Origin: Streptomyces cellulosae
GTDB taxonomy: Bacteria > Actinomycetota > Actinomycetes > Streptomycetales > Streptomycetaceae
DNA: 64,000 nucleotides
Direction: 5' to 3'
Assembly (NCBI GenBank): GCA_014655195.1
Contig: BNBH01000026.1
Span: 51,652-115,651, forward strand
The position numbers and the translations under genes were made by a program. Under the pieces are notes generated by a model. The model saw only the letters and a list, made by a program, of their open reading frames with translations, made no database searches and had not been told where the DNA came from. This document shows, one piece after another, positions 36,169-45,226 of this stretch (its first letter is position 1; every line of letters begins with the position of its first letter).

Positions 36169-37671
36169 ATGTCCTCACCGCTGTCCGCGGCTCCCAGGTT
36201 CCGCATGTCCAAGCCCGACTGGCTTGCCTCCCCGAAGGTCCTGCGCACCGAGGTGCTGGCCGGCCTGGTCGTCGCCCTCGCGCTCATCCCCGAGGCGATC
36301 TCCTTCTCGATCATCGCCGGCGTCGACCCCAGCGTCGGCCTGTTCGCCTCCTTCACCATGGCCGTCGTCATCTCCGTGGTGGGTGGCCGCAAGGCGATGA
36401 TCTCCGCCGCCACCGGCGCCATCGCCCTGGTCATCGCGCCGCTCAACCAGGAGTACGGCCTCGGCTACATGATCGCCGCCGTCATTCTGGCCGGTGTCTT
36501 CCAGGTGATCCTGGGCGCGCTCGGGGTGGCGAAGCTGATGCGGTTCGTGCCGCGCTCGGTGATGGTCGGCTTCGTCAACGCCCTGGCCATCCTGATCTTC
36601 ATGGCCCAGGTGCCGGAGATGCACGACGTCCCGTGGGCCGTTTACCCGCTCCTCGCCGGCGGTCTGGCCCTCATGGTGTTCTTCCCGAAGGTCACCAAGG
36701 TGATCCCGGCGCCGCTGGTCTCCATCGTCGTGCTGACGGTGATCACCGTGGCCGCGGGCATCGCCGTCCCCAACGTCGGCGACAAGGGTGAACTGCCCTC
36801 GTCCCTGCCGGTGCCCGGGCTGCCCGACGTGCCCTTCACCCTGGACACGCTGACCACCATCGCGCCGTACGCGCTCGCCATGGCGCTGGTGGGCCTGATG
36901 GAGTCGCTGATGACGGCCAAGCTGGTCGACGACATCACCGACACCCACTCGGGCAAGACCCGTGAGTCGATCGGCCAGGGCATCGCCAACATCGTCACCG
37001 GCTTCTTCGGCGGCATGGGCGGCTGTGCCATGATCGGCCAGACCATGATCAACGTGAAGGTCTCGGGTGCCCGTACCCGTCTGTCCACCTTCCTGGCCGG
37101 CACCTTCCTGATCATCCTGGTCGTCGTCTTCGGCCCCATCGTCTCCGACATCCCCATGGCCGCCCTGGTCGCCGTCATGATCATGGTCTCGGTGGGCACG
37201 CTCGACTGGCACTCGATCCAGCCCAAGACGCTCAAGCGCATGCCGGTTGGCGAGACGATCGTCATGGCGGTCACCGTCATCTGTGTGGTCGCCACCCACA
37301 ACCTGGCCATCGGTGTGGTCGTCGGCACTATCGCCGCGATGATCATCTTTGCCAAGCGGGTCGCTCACCTCGCCAACGTCTCCGGCGTCGTCGACCCCGA
37401 CGGCAAGCAGGTCGTCTACGCGGTCACCGGCGAACTGTTCTTCGCTTCCTCCAACGACCTCGTCTACCAGTTCAACTACAAGGACGACCCGGACGACGTC
37501 GTCATCGACCTGTCCGGCACCCACATCTGGGACGCCTCCTCCGTCGCCGCGCTCGACGCCATCGAGACCAAGTACGCCCAGCGCGGCAAGAAGGTCACCA
37601 TCGTCGGCCTCAACGAGCTCAGCGCCGACATGCACCAGCGCCTGGCCGGACAACTCACCGGCGGTCACTGA
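36169..37671 (+). CDS. SulP-family anion transporter 1 (with STAS domain)
   Basis: 500 aa from ATG 36169 (CAGGAA upstream). Eleven or so hydrophobic segments beginning EVLAGLVVALALIPEAISFS, with the family's GxxTGAIALV and GGMGGCAMIGQTMINV signatures; the last ~100 residues form a cytoplasmic STAS domain (VVYAVTGELFFASSND, then DDVVIDLSGTHIWDASSVAA). SulP proteins move sulfate, bicarbonate or other anions; substrate not decidable here. Same length as, and nearly the same sequence as, SulP 2 at 55848. Expressed from the MerR-type promoter 260 bases upstream through a conserved leader. Confidence 0.93.
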   Translation: MSSPLSAAPRFRMSKPDWLASPKVLRTEVLAGLVVALALIPEAISFSIIAGVDPSVGLFASFTMAVVISVVGGRKAMISAATGAIALVIAPLNQEYGLGYMIAAVILAGVFQVILGALGVAKLMRFVPRSVMVGFVNALAILIFMAQVPEMHDVPWAVYPLLAGGLALMVFFPKVTKVIPAPLVSIVVLTVITVAAGIAVPNVGDKGELPSSLPVPGLPDVPFTLDTLTTIAPYALAMALVGLMESLMTAKLVDDITDTHSGKTRESIGQGIANIVTGFFGGMGGCAMIGQTMINVKVSGARTRLSTFLAGTFLIILVVVFGPIVSDIPMAALVAVMIMVSVGTLDWHSIQPKTLKRMPVGETIVMAVTVICVVATHNLAIGVVVGTIAAMIIFAKRVAHLANVSGVVDPDGKQVVYAVTGELFFASSNDLVYQFNYKDDPDDVVIDLSGTHIWDASSVAALDAIETKYAQRGKKVTIVGLNELSADMHQRLAGQLTGGH

Positions 37672-37947
37672 CCCGTGAGGCCGCCTGCCCCGCACCACCC
37701 ACGCGGGGCAGGCGGCCTGTCCATGGCAGGGGCGTTTCGGGAGACCGTCCCCACCGCAGGTCCGGTCCGTGTCCGTCCGCTCTCCCGAACGGCAAGCGCC
37801 TGCTTCGCTCCTGGGCGGCCAGGGAGGCTCAGCGGATGGGACGACAGCGGTGTCGACGGGCATGAGGCCCGGTAGTGTGTGTCAAGCGTCGCGTGCCGGT
37901 GGCAGACCGTGTCAGGCATGGAGGCGCCGGACCGAAGGAGGTCGACG

Positions 37948-37983
37948 ATGCACTCGTCGCACCCTTCGCTCGCGCGTGTCTGA
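37948..37983 (+). CDS. 11-codon leader ORF overlapping hemerythrin gene
   Basis: MHSSHPSLARV then TGA. It carries the only strong ribosome site of the locus (AAGGAGG, 6 bases before ATG 37948) and its stop lies 8 bases into the following GTG-initiated frame. Either a translationally coupled leader peptide, or the true N-terminus of the hemerythrin gene with a one-base frame error. Confidence 0.45.
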   Translation: MHSSHPSLARV

Positions 37984-38446
37984 GCGCGAGACGACCAGGC
38001 TCGTCGCCTGGAGCCAGGAACTCCGCCAGGTGCACAGCCGACTACGAGAAGCGCTGTCCGTGACCCGCGCTTCCCTTGCCGGCGGCACCCCCGGTGAGGC
38101 CGCCACCCGTGAACTGCTGCTGTACTGCCATGGTTTCTGCACAGCCCTCGACGGCCATCACCAGGGCGAAGACCGCACCCTGTTCCCGGCCGTCGCGGCT
38201 GCGCATCCGGAGCTCCGCCCGGTGCTGCGCTCGCTCGAGCAGGATCACGCGATGATCGCGCACCTGCTCGGCAGTCTCCGTGCCGCGGTCGACCGGGCCG
38301 CGCCGCCCGAGGAGCTCGACCGTCACCTCGAGGGCATCGCCGCGATCATGGAGAACCATTTCCGGTACGAGGAGCGGCAACTGCTCACTGTGCTCGACAC
38401 CTTGGAGCTGGCAGCCGCACCCGGAGAGGTGCTGGGTCCGATATGA
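37976..38446 (+). CDS. Hemerythrin (HHE) domain protein
   Basis: 156 aa from GTG 37976. Metal-ligand pattern of a four-helix hemerythrin: QVHSRL, CHGFCTALDGHHQGED, LEQDHAMIAHLL, MENHFRYEERQL. Binds a di-iron centre and senses or stores O2/NO or redox signals. No good ribosome site of its own; initiation may depend on the overlapping 11-codon ORF. It stands downstream of SulP 1 (305 bases). Confidence 0.82.
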   Translation: MSERETTRLVAWSQELRQVHSRLREALSVTRASLAGGTPGEAATRELLLYCHGFCTALDGHHQGEDRTLFPAVAAAHPELRPVLRSLEQDHAMIAHLLGSLRAAVDRAAPPEELDRHLEGIAAIMENHFRYEERQLLTVLDTLELAAAPGEVLGPI

Positions 38447-38927
38447 CCCCGTGCCGGACAACGGGTGGCGGTGGTGACCGCTTCGCCGGATGACACGTCG
38501 GAACCCCTGCGGCGCAGGCCCGGGTGATCCGGTGGTGCAGGTGCCGCTCGACTCCGCGTGGGCCTGCTCGATCAGCGGCATGAGCTGCTTGTCACGCACC
38601 CTGCGGAATGACCGCTGCTGCTTCTCGCGGGCGAGGTACGTCGCGGCCTTCCTCGAGGTGCATGTCGTAGCACTCGGGCAAGGTGCGGAGGAATACCGTC
38701 GGCAGAAGCGGTTTGTCCACGTGGGCAGACAGCACGTCGTCGCCCGTCATGGACGAGTCGCTTGCCGGCGCCGACCAAGGCTGCCGGCATCACGCCTGTG
38801 GGGAGCGGCGGCCCGGAAGTGCCGTGCCGAGGGGGATCTCTGCAGTGGCTCGACTGGGGTCCGCACTCTTTCCGTACGGCAGGGGTGGACTTCGGCGCTC
38901 CCGCGCTGACGGCGTCTATGCGCCTCT
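38447..38927. other. Interval without a supported gene
   Basis: Low coding quality in all frames. On the minus strand ~38460-38640 a short stretch (QLMPLIEQAHAESSGT) vaguely recalls IS3-family transposase B proteins but breaks off; likely decayed DNA. Confidence 0.35.
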
Positions 38928-38947
38928 TGACTCTTACGTTAGGTTAG
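38928..38947 (+). promoter_or_regulatory. MerR-type operator/promoter, site 3
   Basis: TGACT CTTACGTTAG GTTAG followed by AAATGG; -10-like TAGAAA at 38945-38950. Nearly identical in its right half to site 8 (CGTTAGGTTAGA-ATG). What it now drives is unclear because the following 300 bases contain no intact gene. Confidence 0.65.
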
Positions 38948-38950
38948 AAA

Positions 38951-39263
38951 TGGCGGCCAGGGTGGTGATCGTTGGTCCCGCCTCGGGCCACAGGGGCGGG
39001 GGCGTCGGTGCGTCAATCCCGGGGCCGCCACCGGCCGCGGACCGCGAGACCGCTGCGCAGTCCTGCCATTTGCAGGTTTCGCGGCCCGGCGCGGCTCTGG
39101 CATGCCTGCGCGAGTGGTTGCGTCGTGCTCACGGCTCAGCTCCCAGCCGGCCGTTGTGCCCAGCCCGTCGATGTCCACCTTCGAACACCGCCGGCCCGGG
39201 CGCGCACTCTTTCCCCACGTGGAGGCGCGCAGGACATCGGAGCGGAGGACTTGAGCTTCAACT
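38951..39263. other. Probable decayed gene or leader after site 3
   Basis: 313 bp with no convincing product. Its first ~60 bases loosely parallel the leader after site 8 (GATG.GCGG.C.GGGTG, then GTCCCGCC), so this may be the stump of a copy of the gene at 54149. Confidence 0.3.
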
Positions 39264-39283
39264 CTCACCTTCCGTTAGAGTAG
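39264..39283 (+). promoter_or_regulatory. MerR-type operator/promoter, site 4
   Basis: CTCAC CTTCCGTTAG AGTAG with -10-like TAGTGA (39281-39286). Shares CAACTCT-CCTT-CGTTAGAGTAGTG with site 6. Directs transcription toward the MFS gene at 39669. Confidence 0.7.
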
Positions 39284-39668
39284 TGACGCTTGCCGACGCT
39301 GTCGGCCTGCTTTCGAAGCCGTTCCCGGGCCGTGGCGGAAGTTGCGCCGGCCGCTGCTCGGGGACGGCGCCGAAGCTGCTCACCCTGCCCGGCGCGCGGC
39401 AGACGAGATCCGGGCGTAGCCCGGACCCCGACCGCGGCCGGGGCGGGCCCAAGCCTTCCGCGAAGACGAGGTCCACCCGGCAGCAGCCAGAGGTTGCGAC
39501 CCGTCCGGCGCGGTTCTCCGGCGATCTCGTCGCCCACCGTGCCCCACCCGGGGAAGGGCACCCTTCCTGCCGCCGGGGCGGGCAGGGAGAATCACCCTGA
39601 CTCGGATCCAGCCCGCGCCGCGCGACACCGCTTCTTCGCCGACGACGAAGCGGGCGAAAGGAGAAACC
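39284..39668 (+). other. Long 5' leader of MFS gene
   Basis: About 385 nt without a gene. Its start aligns with the leader after site 6: hairpin GCCGAC..GTCGGC, then GCTT-TCG-AAGC here versus GCTT-CCC-AAGC there, then CCGGGC.GTG. Possible regulatory RNA element shared by the two transcripts. Confidence 0.4.
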
Positions 39669-40964
39669 CTGAGCCGCAGCGCCAAACCCGCCCAGACACC
39701 TGCCAAACCCACGACCGCCGTTTCCGGTTCGCCCGCGGCGGGTTTCCACGGCTGGCGCATGGTCGCCTACTGCGCCCTGGCCATGGCGATGACCGCGCCC
39801 GGACAGACCACCGGTGTCTCTGTCTTCATCGACCCGCTCATCGGCGACCTCGGAGTCAGCCGTACCCAGGTCTCCACCGCCTACCTGACCGGAACCCTCG
39901 TCGGCGCCTGCGCGATGCCGCTGGTCGGCCGGGCGATCGACCGCTACGGCCCCCGTCGCGTGATAGCGGTCGTCGGCGCCGCCTTCGGCGCGATCCTGCT
40001 CGGCCTGTCCTTCGTCACGGGGCTGGTCGGCCTCACCGCCGGCTTCATCGGTATCCGCATGGCCGGACAGGGCGCACTGTCCCTGGTGGCCACGACCACG
40101 GTCGCCTACTGGTTCGACCGGCGCCGCGGGCTGGCCCTGGGCATCACCAGCGCGATCGGCACCGCCGGAATATCCCTCGCGCCCCTGGGGATCGAACGCC
40201 TGGTCGCCGCGGAAGGCTGGCGCCAGGCGTGGGCCATTGAAGGCGTTGCCGTCTGGGCGGTCGTCCTGCCGCTCGCCCTGCTCGGTATCCGCAACCGGCC
40301 CGCCGACCTCGGACAGCACGTCGACGGTGTCACACCCACCGCCGACACCCCCGCCGTGCCCCTGACGGGCTGGCCGCTGCGCGCAGCGTTGCGCACCGGC
40401 ATCTTCTGGGCCGTGGTCGCCTGCCTTGCCGCCAGCAGCATGCTCACCACCGGCCTGAACTTCCATCAGGTCGCGCTGCTCGGAGAGCGCGGGCTCACCG
40501 CCACCGAGGCCGCCGCCAACTTCCTCCCGCAGACCGCCGCCGCACTGGTAGCCACCCTCGCCGCCGGCGCTCTCATCGACCGGCTGCCGCCCAAGGTGAT
40601 GCTCGTCGCCGCGATGGCGATCCTGGCCTGCGGCGTACTCGCCGCCCGCTTCGTCGCCCCCGGCTGGACAGCGGTCGGCTACGGCTTCCTGCTGGGCGCC
40701 TCGAACGGCCTGCTGCGCGCTGTCGAGTCCGCGACCCTGCCCCGCTATTTCGGCACGGCTCACCTCGGCGCCATCCGCGGCAGCGCCCACACCGTCACCG
40801 TCGGCGCCAGCGCCTTCGGCCCGCTCGCGGTCTCCCTCGGCCACGACATCACCGGGCACTACGGTCCCGCACTCGTCGTGCTTGCTGCCTTGCCGGTCGC
40901 CGCCGCGATCGCCGTTCTGCTGGCAAGGACACCACGCACGGACATGGGCACCGCGCTGGGCTGA
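39669..40964 (+). CDS. MFS transporter
   Basis: 431 aa if it starts at CTG 39669, where AAAGGAG lies seven bases upstream and the peptide (SRSAKPAQTPAKPTTAV) is a plausible cytoplasmic N-terminus; the first ATG (39759) would begin at the edge of helix 1 and lacks a ribosome site. Twelve hydrophobic segments; motif A VGRAIDRYGPRRVIAV. Resembles MCT/OFA-type carriers for organic anions. Transcribed from MerR-type site 4 through a long leader. Confidence 0.82.
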   Translation: MSRSAKPAQTPAKPTTAVSGSPAAGFHGWRMVAYCALAMAMTAPGQTTGVSVFIDPLIGDLGVSRTQVSTAYLTGTLVGACAMPLVGRAIDRYGPRRVIAVVGAAFGAILLGLSFVTGLVGLTAGFIGIRMAGQGALSLVATTTVAYWFDRRRGLALGITSAIGTAGISLAPLGIERLVAAEGWRQAWAIEGVAVWAVVLPLALLGIRNRPADLGQHVDGVTPTADTPAVPLTGWPLRAALRTGIFWAVVACLAASSMLTTGLNFHQVALLGERGLTATEAAANFLPQTAAALVATLAAGALIDRLPPKVMLVAAMAILACGVLAARFVAPGWTAVGYGFLLGASNGLLRAVESATLPRYFGTAHLGAIRGSAHTVTVGASAFGPLAVSLGHDITGHYGPALVVLAALPVAAAIAVLLARTPRTDMGTALG

Positions 40965-41006
40965 ACGCAGGATTTCGTCGCGAGATGACCGGTCGGCCGC
41001 TGCGTC

Positions 41007-41300
41007 CTATCCCTGGTGGTGCCACGACGTCACGGCCTCGACGGCCCACCGGGCTTGCTGGGTGCTGAGCCGGACCCAGTACGTCCGGCCTGCCAGCGCC
41101 AGCCGAACGAAGCCGGCGGGGGCGTACCAGGGCTCCGTCGCACGGACGCGCGGCAGTACCTCGCTGTCGATCTCCACGCCATGGCTGGTCAGCAGGGTAA
41201 GCCGGGCTCCGCGGATCCGCAGTCTGCCGGCCCGGGTGCGGGTGCGCCACCAACCCCGGCGGATGGCGAGCCCGTCCGCCTCGAAATTGTGCCCGGTCAA
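41007..41300 (-). CDS. Small conserved hypothetical protein
   Basis: 97 aa; beta-rich, Arg/Trp-rich, with no membrane segment. Phrases such as WYAPAGFVRLALAGRTYWVR and STQQARWAVEAVTSW look like a real small domain. Reverse: GGAGGG precedes the ATG. Divergent from helD, sharing the palindromic MerR-type site at 41416-41435. Function unknown. Confidence 0.6.
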   Translation of the reverse strand: MTGHNFEADGLAIRRGWWRTRTRAGRLRIRGARLTLLTSHGVEIDSEVLPRVRATEPWYAPAGFVRLALAGRTYWVRLSTQQARWAVEAVTSWHHQG

Positions 41301-41415
41301 GGGGCCCTCCTTCGCCGGTGCCGGACGGCGGTGGCCTGCTACCCGATGGGCGCCGCGAGGGACTGCCTGTCCTGGCGATGTCCCCCCACTGTCCGCCTGG
41401 CCTTGCGGATATACC

Positions 41416-41435
41416 CTACTCTAACGTGACAGTAG
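41416..41435. promoter_or_regulatory. MerR-type operator/promoter, site 5
   Basis: CTACT CTAACGTGAC AGTAG with complementary outer arms. -10-like TAGATT (41433-41438) faces helD, only 23 bases from its ATG; on the other strand the site reads CGTTAGAGTAGGGT toward the small gene. Confidence 0.75.
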
Positions 41436-41461
41436 ATTCGGTGCGGACGTGTGAACCGGAG

Positions 41462-43630
41462 ATGGCCTTGACGGACCTGCAGACGCGAGACGAAGAGCAA
41501 GAGCGGCAGTACCTGACCGAGACGGTGCGTCTGCTGAAGCGGGAGCTGGAGCGGCTCAGCGCCTCCATCGACCGGACCGCCAGGACGATCCGGGAGCACA
41601 AGGAGTTCATGTGGGAGAACTGGCGCGACATGGACTTCGCGGAGAAGGCCGCCATGCGCACCGAGGTCAACACGTCCGTCGGCGTGGGAGATGGCGTCGT
41701 GACGGTGCGTCGGCATGTGGAGCGGCTGCTGGAGTCCCCCTACTTCGGACGCGTCGACTTCCGCAGGGCTGACGACGGAGAGAGGAAGAGTCACTACATC
41801 GGCGTCCACGACTTCTCGGACCCGGAGACCCAGGAGATCCTGATCCACGACTGGCGGGCGCCGGTCTCCAGCCTCTACTACGACTTCGAGTCGGGTGCCG
41901 CGTACTTCGAGTCCCCGACCGGGACCGTCCACGGGACGATCACGGGCAAGCGCCAGTACAAGGTCGTGGGTGACCGCCTTGAGTACATGTTCGACAGCAC
42001 CCTGACCATCGGCGACGAGGTGCTGCAGCGGGAGCTGAGCCAGTCCGCCGACGACCGGATGAAGAACATCGTCGCGACGATCCAGCGCGAGCAGAACGAG
42101 GTGATCCGCAACGAGACGGCGAAGGTGCTGATTCTGCAGGGCGTGGCCGGCTCGGGGAAGACGTCGATCGCCCTGCACCGGGTGGCGTTCCTGCTCTACC
42201 GCTTCAAGGACTCCCTGTCGTCCGACGACGTCATGATCCTGTCTCCCAACAAGGTCTTCGGCGACTACATCGCCAACGTCCTTCCCGAGCTGGGAGAGGA
42301 GCAGATCGCGGAGATCGACTTCGAGCGGATCGCCGACCGGTTCCTGGCCAAGGTGACGGAGTTCGAGACCTTCAGCGAGCAGGTGGTCAAACTGCTCGAC
42401 CGGCCGGACGACGCGGCGGCCGAGCGGATGCGCTTCAAGGCGACACGCGAGTTCGTCAACGCACTTGACGAGTGGCTTGCCGCGCGCGGGGACGAGGACT
42501 TCACTCCGCGGCAGATCGAACAGAGGAACAAGCGGCTGCCGGAGGACTGGGTCGCCGACGCCTTCGCGGCTTCGCGGGGCCTGCCGGTCTTCGCCCGGCT
42601 GGACCTGCTCGCCGAGAGCGCCGCAAGCCGGCTGCGGCAGGAGGTTCTGGACAAGGGCGGCAAGTGGTCTGCGGCGGACACCAACGGCATCCGCAAGCAG
42701 GTGCGCGCCATGTTCCCGCACAAGGACCCCTTCGCCCTGTACAAGGCGTTCTACCAGGTTCCCGAGCGCAAGGGGCTCTTCAAGCCGCTGAGCCGTAAGA
42801 AGATTGAGTACGCCGACGTCTTCCCGCTCGTCTACACCATGATCAGGACGTCCCGGCAGGAGGGCTACGGCCGCATCCGGCACCTCCTGGTGGACGAGAT
42901 GCAGGACTACACGCCGGTCCAGTACGCGGTGCTGCGCGAGCTGTTCTCCTGCAAGATGACCATCCTCGGCGACGCCAATCAGTCCGTGAATCCGCTCAGC
43001 TCCTCATCCCTGCCGGTGATCCGCGACATCTTCCCGGAGGCGGACTGCCTGGAGCTGTGCAAGAGCTACCGGTCCACGTACGAGATCACGGACTTCGCCC
43101 AGCGTGTCTCGCGCAACGACAAGCTCGTCCCGATCGAGCGGCACGGACTGCCGCCGCAGGTCGTCGCCGCAGTCGACCGCAAGGCGCAGGAGGCGGACAT
43201 CCTGGCGCTGGTGGAGCGGCACCGGCAGGGTGAATACCGCTCTCTCGGCATCGTGTGCAAGACCGTCGCCCAGGCGGAGGAGCTGTACGGAATCCTGTCG
43301 GCAGCGGGTGTCGACCTTACCTTCCTCGACTACGACAGCACGGAGTTCAGCGCCGGCACCGTCATCACCTCGGCGCACATCGCCAAGGGGCTGGAGTTCG
43401 ACACCGTGATCGTCCCCGACGTGGACGACACCAACTACGCCAACGCGATGGACAAGGGCATGCTGTACATCGCCTGCACCCGAGCGATGCACGAACTCCA
43501 CCTGACCCACGTCGGGCCCCTCTCGCGCTTCCTCGCCTTCGCCGTGGAACCCGGAAGTCCTATCGGCGTTGCCCGCCCCGAGGCCGAGGAGGCGGCCGAC
43601 CAGGCGATCCCTGTTGCGCGAGTGAGCTGA
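41462..43630 (+). CDS. helD: HelD-type RNA-polymerase recycling helicase-like ATPase
   Basis: 722 aa from ATG 41462. The N-terminal ~75 residues are an antiparallel coiled coil (LLKRELERLSASIDRTART), the RNAP secondary-channel arm of HelD. SF1 motor: Walker A GVAGSGKT at 227-234, HLLVDEMQDYTPVQYAVL, TILGDANQSVNP, CKSYRSTYEITDF, ITSAHIAKGLEFDTVIVPD, YIACTRAMHEL. HelD proteins strip stalled or drug-bound RNA polymerase from DNA; actinomycete relatives give rifamycin tolerance. The very short distance from its -10 implies a ~17-nt leader containing CCGGAG. Confidence 0.88.
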   Translation: MALTDLQTRDEEQERQYLTETVRLLKRELERLSASIDRTARTIREHKEFMWENWRDMDFAEKAAMRTEVNTSVGVGDGVVTVRRHVERLLESPYFGRVDFRRADDGERKSHYIGVHDFSDPETQEILIHDWRAPVSSLYYDFESGAAYFESPTGTVHGTITGKRQYKVVGDRLEYMFDSTLTIGDEVLQRELSQSADDRMKNIVATIQREQNEVIRNETAKVLILQGVAGSGKTSIALHRVAFLLYRFKDSLSSDDVMILSPNKVFGDYIANVLPELGEEQIAEIDFERIADRFLAKVTEFETFSEQVVKLLDRPDDAAAERMRFKATREFVNALDEWLAARGDEDFTPRQIEQRNKRLPEDWVADAFAASRGLPVFARLDLLAESAASRLRQEVLDKGGKWSAADTNGIRKQVRAMFPHKDPFALYKAFYQVPERKGLFKPLSRKKIEYADVFPLVYTMIRTSRQEGYGRIRHLLVDEMQDYTPVQYAVLRELFSCKMTILGDANQSVNPLSSSSLPVIRDIFPEADCLELCKSYRSTYEITDFAQRVSRNDKLVPIERHGLPPQVVAAVDRKAQEADILALVERHRQGEYRSLGIVCKTVAQAEELYGILSAAGVDLTFLDYDSTEFSAGTVITSAHIAKGLEFDTVIVPDVDDTNYANAMDKGMLYIACTRAMHELHLTHVGPLSRFLAFAVEPGSPIGVARPEAEEAADQAIPVARVS

Positions 43631-43770
43631 CCCGTCGCCCCCCGGTGCGCGCCTCGGCTGCGACCATCACTCCCTTTCCGAGGTGCCGGCGTCCCACCGC
43701 CGCGGGACCGCAGACGGGTTTGCCGGGCGCGGTGAGCGGTCGCGGGGGGGGGGTGCCCCTATTGGTTTCG

Positions 43771-44973
43771 TCAACCTGTTGGTGTGGGTTGGGGTTCGTA
43801 GAAGGTTCCGTCGCGGAGCATCGCGAAGAGCACGTCGGCTCGTCGTCTTGCGAGGCAGAGGAGGGCTTGGGTGTGGTGTTTGCCCTGGCTGATCTTCTTG
43901 TCGTAGTAGGCACGGGAGACCGGGTCGGCCAGGGCCGCGAACGCGGAGAGGAAGAAGGCCCGTTTGAGCTGCTTGTTTCCGCGTCTGGAGGGTTGCTCGC
44001 CGCGGATCGAGGTGCCCGAACTGCGGGTCGCCGGGGCGAGACCGGCATAGGCAGCAAGGTGGGCGGCGGACGGGAAGCTGGATCCGTCGCCGACGTCGAT
44101 GAGGATGCGTGCTCCGGTCCTGACGCCGATCCCCGGCATGGACGTCAGGACCTTGGAAAGAGGGTGGGACTCCAGCAGTTCCTCGATCCTCGTGGCGAGG
44201 AGCTTCCGCTGGTCAAGCACTGCTTGGAGCGATCCGGCGAGGCTGGGAACGATCAGTGCGGCCGCGTCCGTGCCCGGGACGACGACGGTCTGCTCGTCCA
44301 GTGCGGTGAAGATGTCCTCGACCAGCCGTTCGGCCATCCGCGGTGCCTTCGGACGCATCAGCGTCACGAGCCGGCGCCGTCCGGCTTTGCGGATCTGCGC
44401 GGGCGAGCCGAACTGGTCGAGGAGCTTGAGCACTGCCGGATGCTGCACTCGCGGACCCAGGACCCGCTCGAGCGATGGATGGATCTGCGTGAGCAGGCCC
44501 CGCAGGCGGTTGCTGATGCGGGTGGCCTCCCCGGCCAGGTCGTCGTCGAAGCCGACGATCATCTCCAGCTCGGCGGTGGTCTCGTCTTCGAGCTCGACCG
44601 AGCGGAGGGTGTGAGGCATGACGCGGGCCGCGTCGGCGATGACGAACGCGTCGCGGGCGTCGGTCTTGGCCTCGCCGGGATAGAGATCGGCGATCCGCCG
44701 CATCGCGAGTCCGGGCAGATAGGCGACCGGGCAGCCCATGTCCCTCGCGACTGCCAGCGGCAGGGCGCCGATCGAGGCAGGCTGGTCGACCACGACGAGC
44801 ACGTTCCCGTGCTTGGCCTGCAGTTTTCCGAAGACCTCGCGGAGCTTCGGTTCGCTGTTGGGCAGCCGTTTGTCGAAGGCCTTCTTCCCGGCCGGGGTGA
44901 CGGCGGTGGCGTGGTGTTCGCCCTTGCCGACGTCCAGGCCGAGGAAGACGCCGATGTCGCTGACGTCGATCAC
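43771..44973 (-). CDS. IS110-family transposase (DEDD)
   Basis: 400 aa from GTG 44973 (GGAGGAAGC six bases upstream). N-terminal RuvC-like DEDD domain (IGVFLGLDVGKGEHHATAV; EAKTDARDAFVIAD), long coiled linker, C-terminal Transposase_20 domain (LTSMPGIGVRTGARILIDVG, FPSAAHLAAYAGLAPATRSS, GNKQLKRAFFLSAFAAL) with the conserved Ser region. Intact. Confidence 0.95.
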   Translation of the reverse strand: MIDVSDIGVFLGLDVGKGEHHATAVTPAGKKAFDKRLPNSEPKLREVFGKLQAKHGNVLVVVDQPASIGALPLAVARDMGCPVAYLPGLAMRRIADLYPGEAKTDARDAFVIADAARVMPHTLRSVELEDETTAELEMIVGFDDDLAGEATRISNRLRGLLTQIHPSLERVLGPRVQHPAVLKLLDQFGSPAQIRKAGRRRLVTLMRPKAPRMAERLVEDIFTALDEQTVVVPGTDAAALIVPSLAGSLQAVLDQRKLLATRIEELLESHPLSKVLTSMPGIGVRTGARILIDVGDGSSFPSAAHLAAYAGLAPATRSSGTSIRGEQPSRRGNKQLKRAFFLSAFAALADPVSRAYYDKKISQGKHHTQALLCLARRRADVLFAMLRDGTFYEPQPTPTG

Positions 44974-45208
44974 GTGCTTCCTCCGGTTGTCCCCGCCCGG
45001 CCGTCCCACGGCACCGATCGCCACATCCACATTACGAAGAGCCTCCCGACCTGCGAAAAGGCCGGTGGTCATGCCCCTAATCAGCGGTCTGTCGATGCCT
45101 CCGGAGCCGGTGACACCACCCCCCAGGCCATGCGTTCGACAGGGGGAGAAAGTCATGCCAACTCCGAAGGCCGGGCACCCCATTGCGGGGCCACCAAGAA
45201 GGTAATGG
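44974..45208 (-). ncRNA. Presumptive bridge/seek RNA region of the IS110 element
   Basis: ~235 bases of non-coding DNA upstream of the transposase, inside the element. IS110-group elements encode the RNA that guides target choice in this position (established for relatives). No internal loops were assigned by eye. Confidence 0.45.
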
Positions 45209-45226
45209 GGGGGGCGTGACTCTCAG

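Larger units (their letters stand above)
43750..45210 (-). mobile_element. IS110-family insertion sequence
   Basis: Approximate limits set by G-runs on both sides (GCGGGGGGGGGG at ~43741-43752 and AATGGGGGGGG at ~45204-45213), which together would reconstitute one G-rich target between the convergent helD and RNase J genes. About 1.46 kb, no terminal inverted repeats seen, as normal for IS110. Confidence 0.7.

Noticed and set aside
38460..38640. Possible IS3 transposase fragment on the minus strand
   Set aside because: Only a ~16-residue resemblance without DDE residues or ends.
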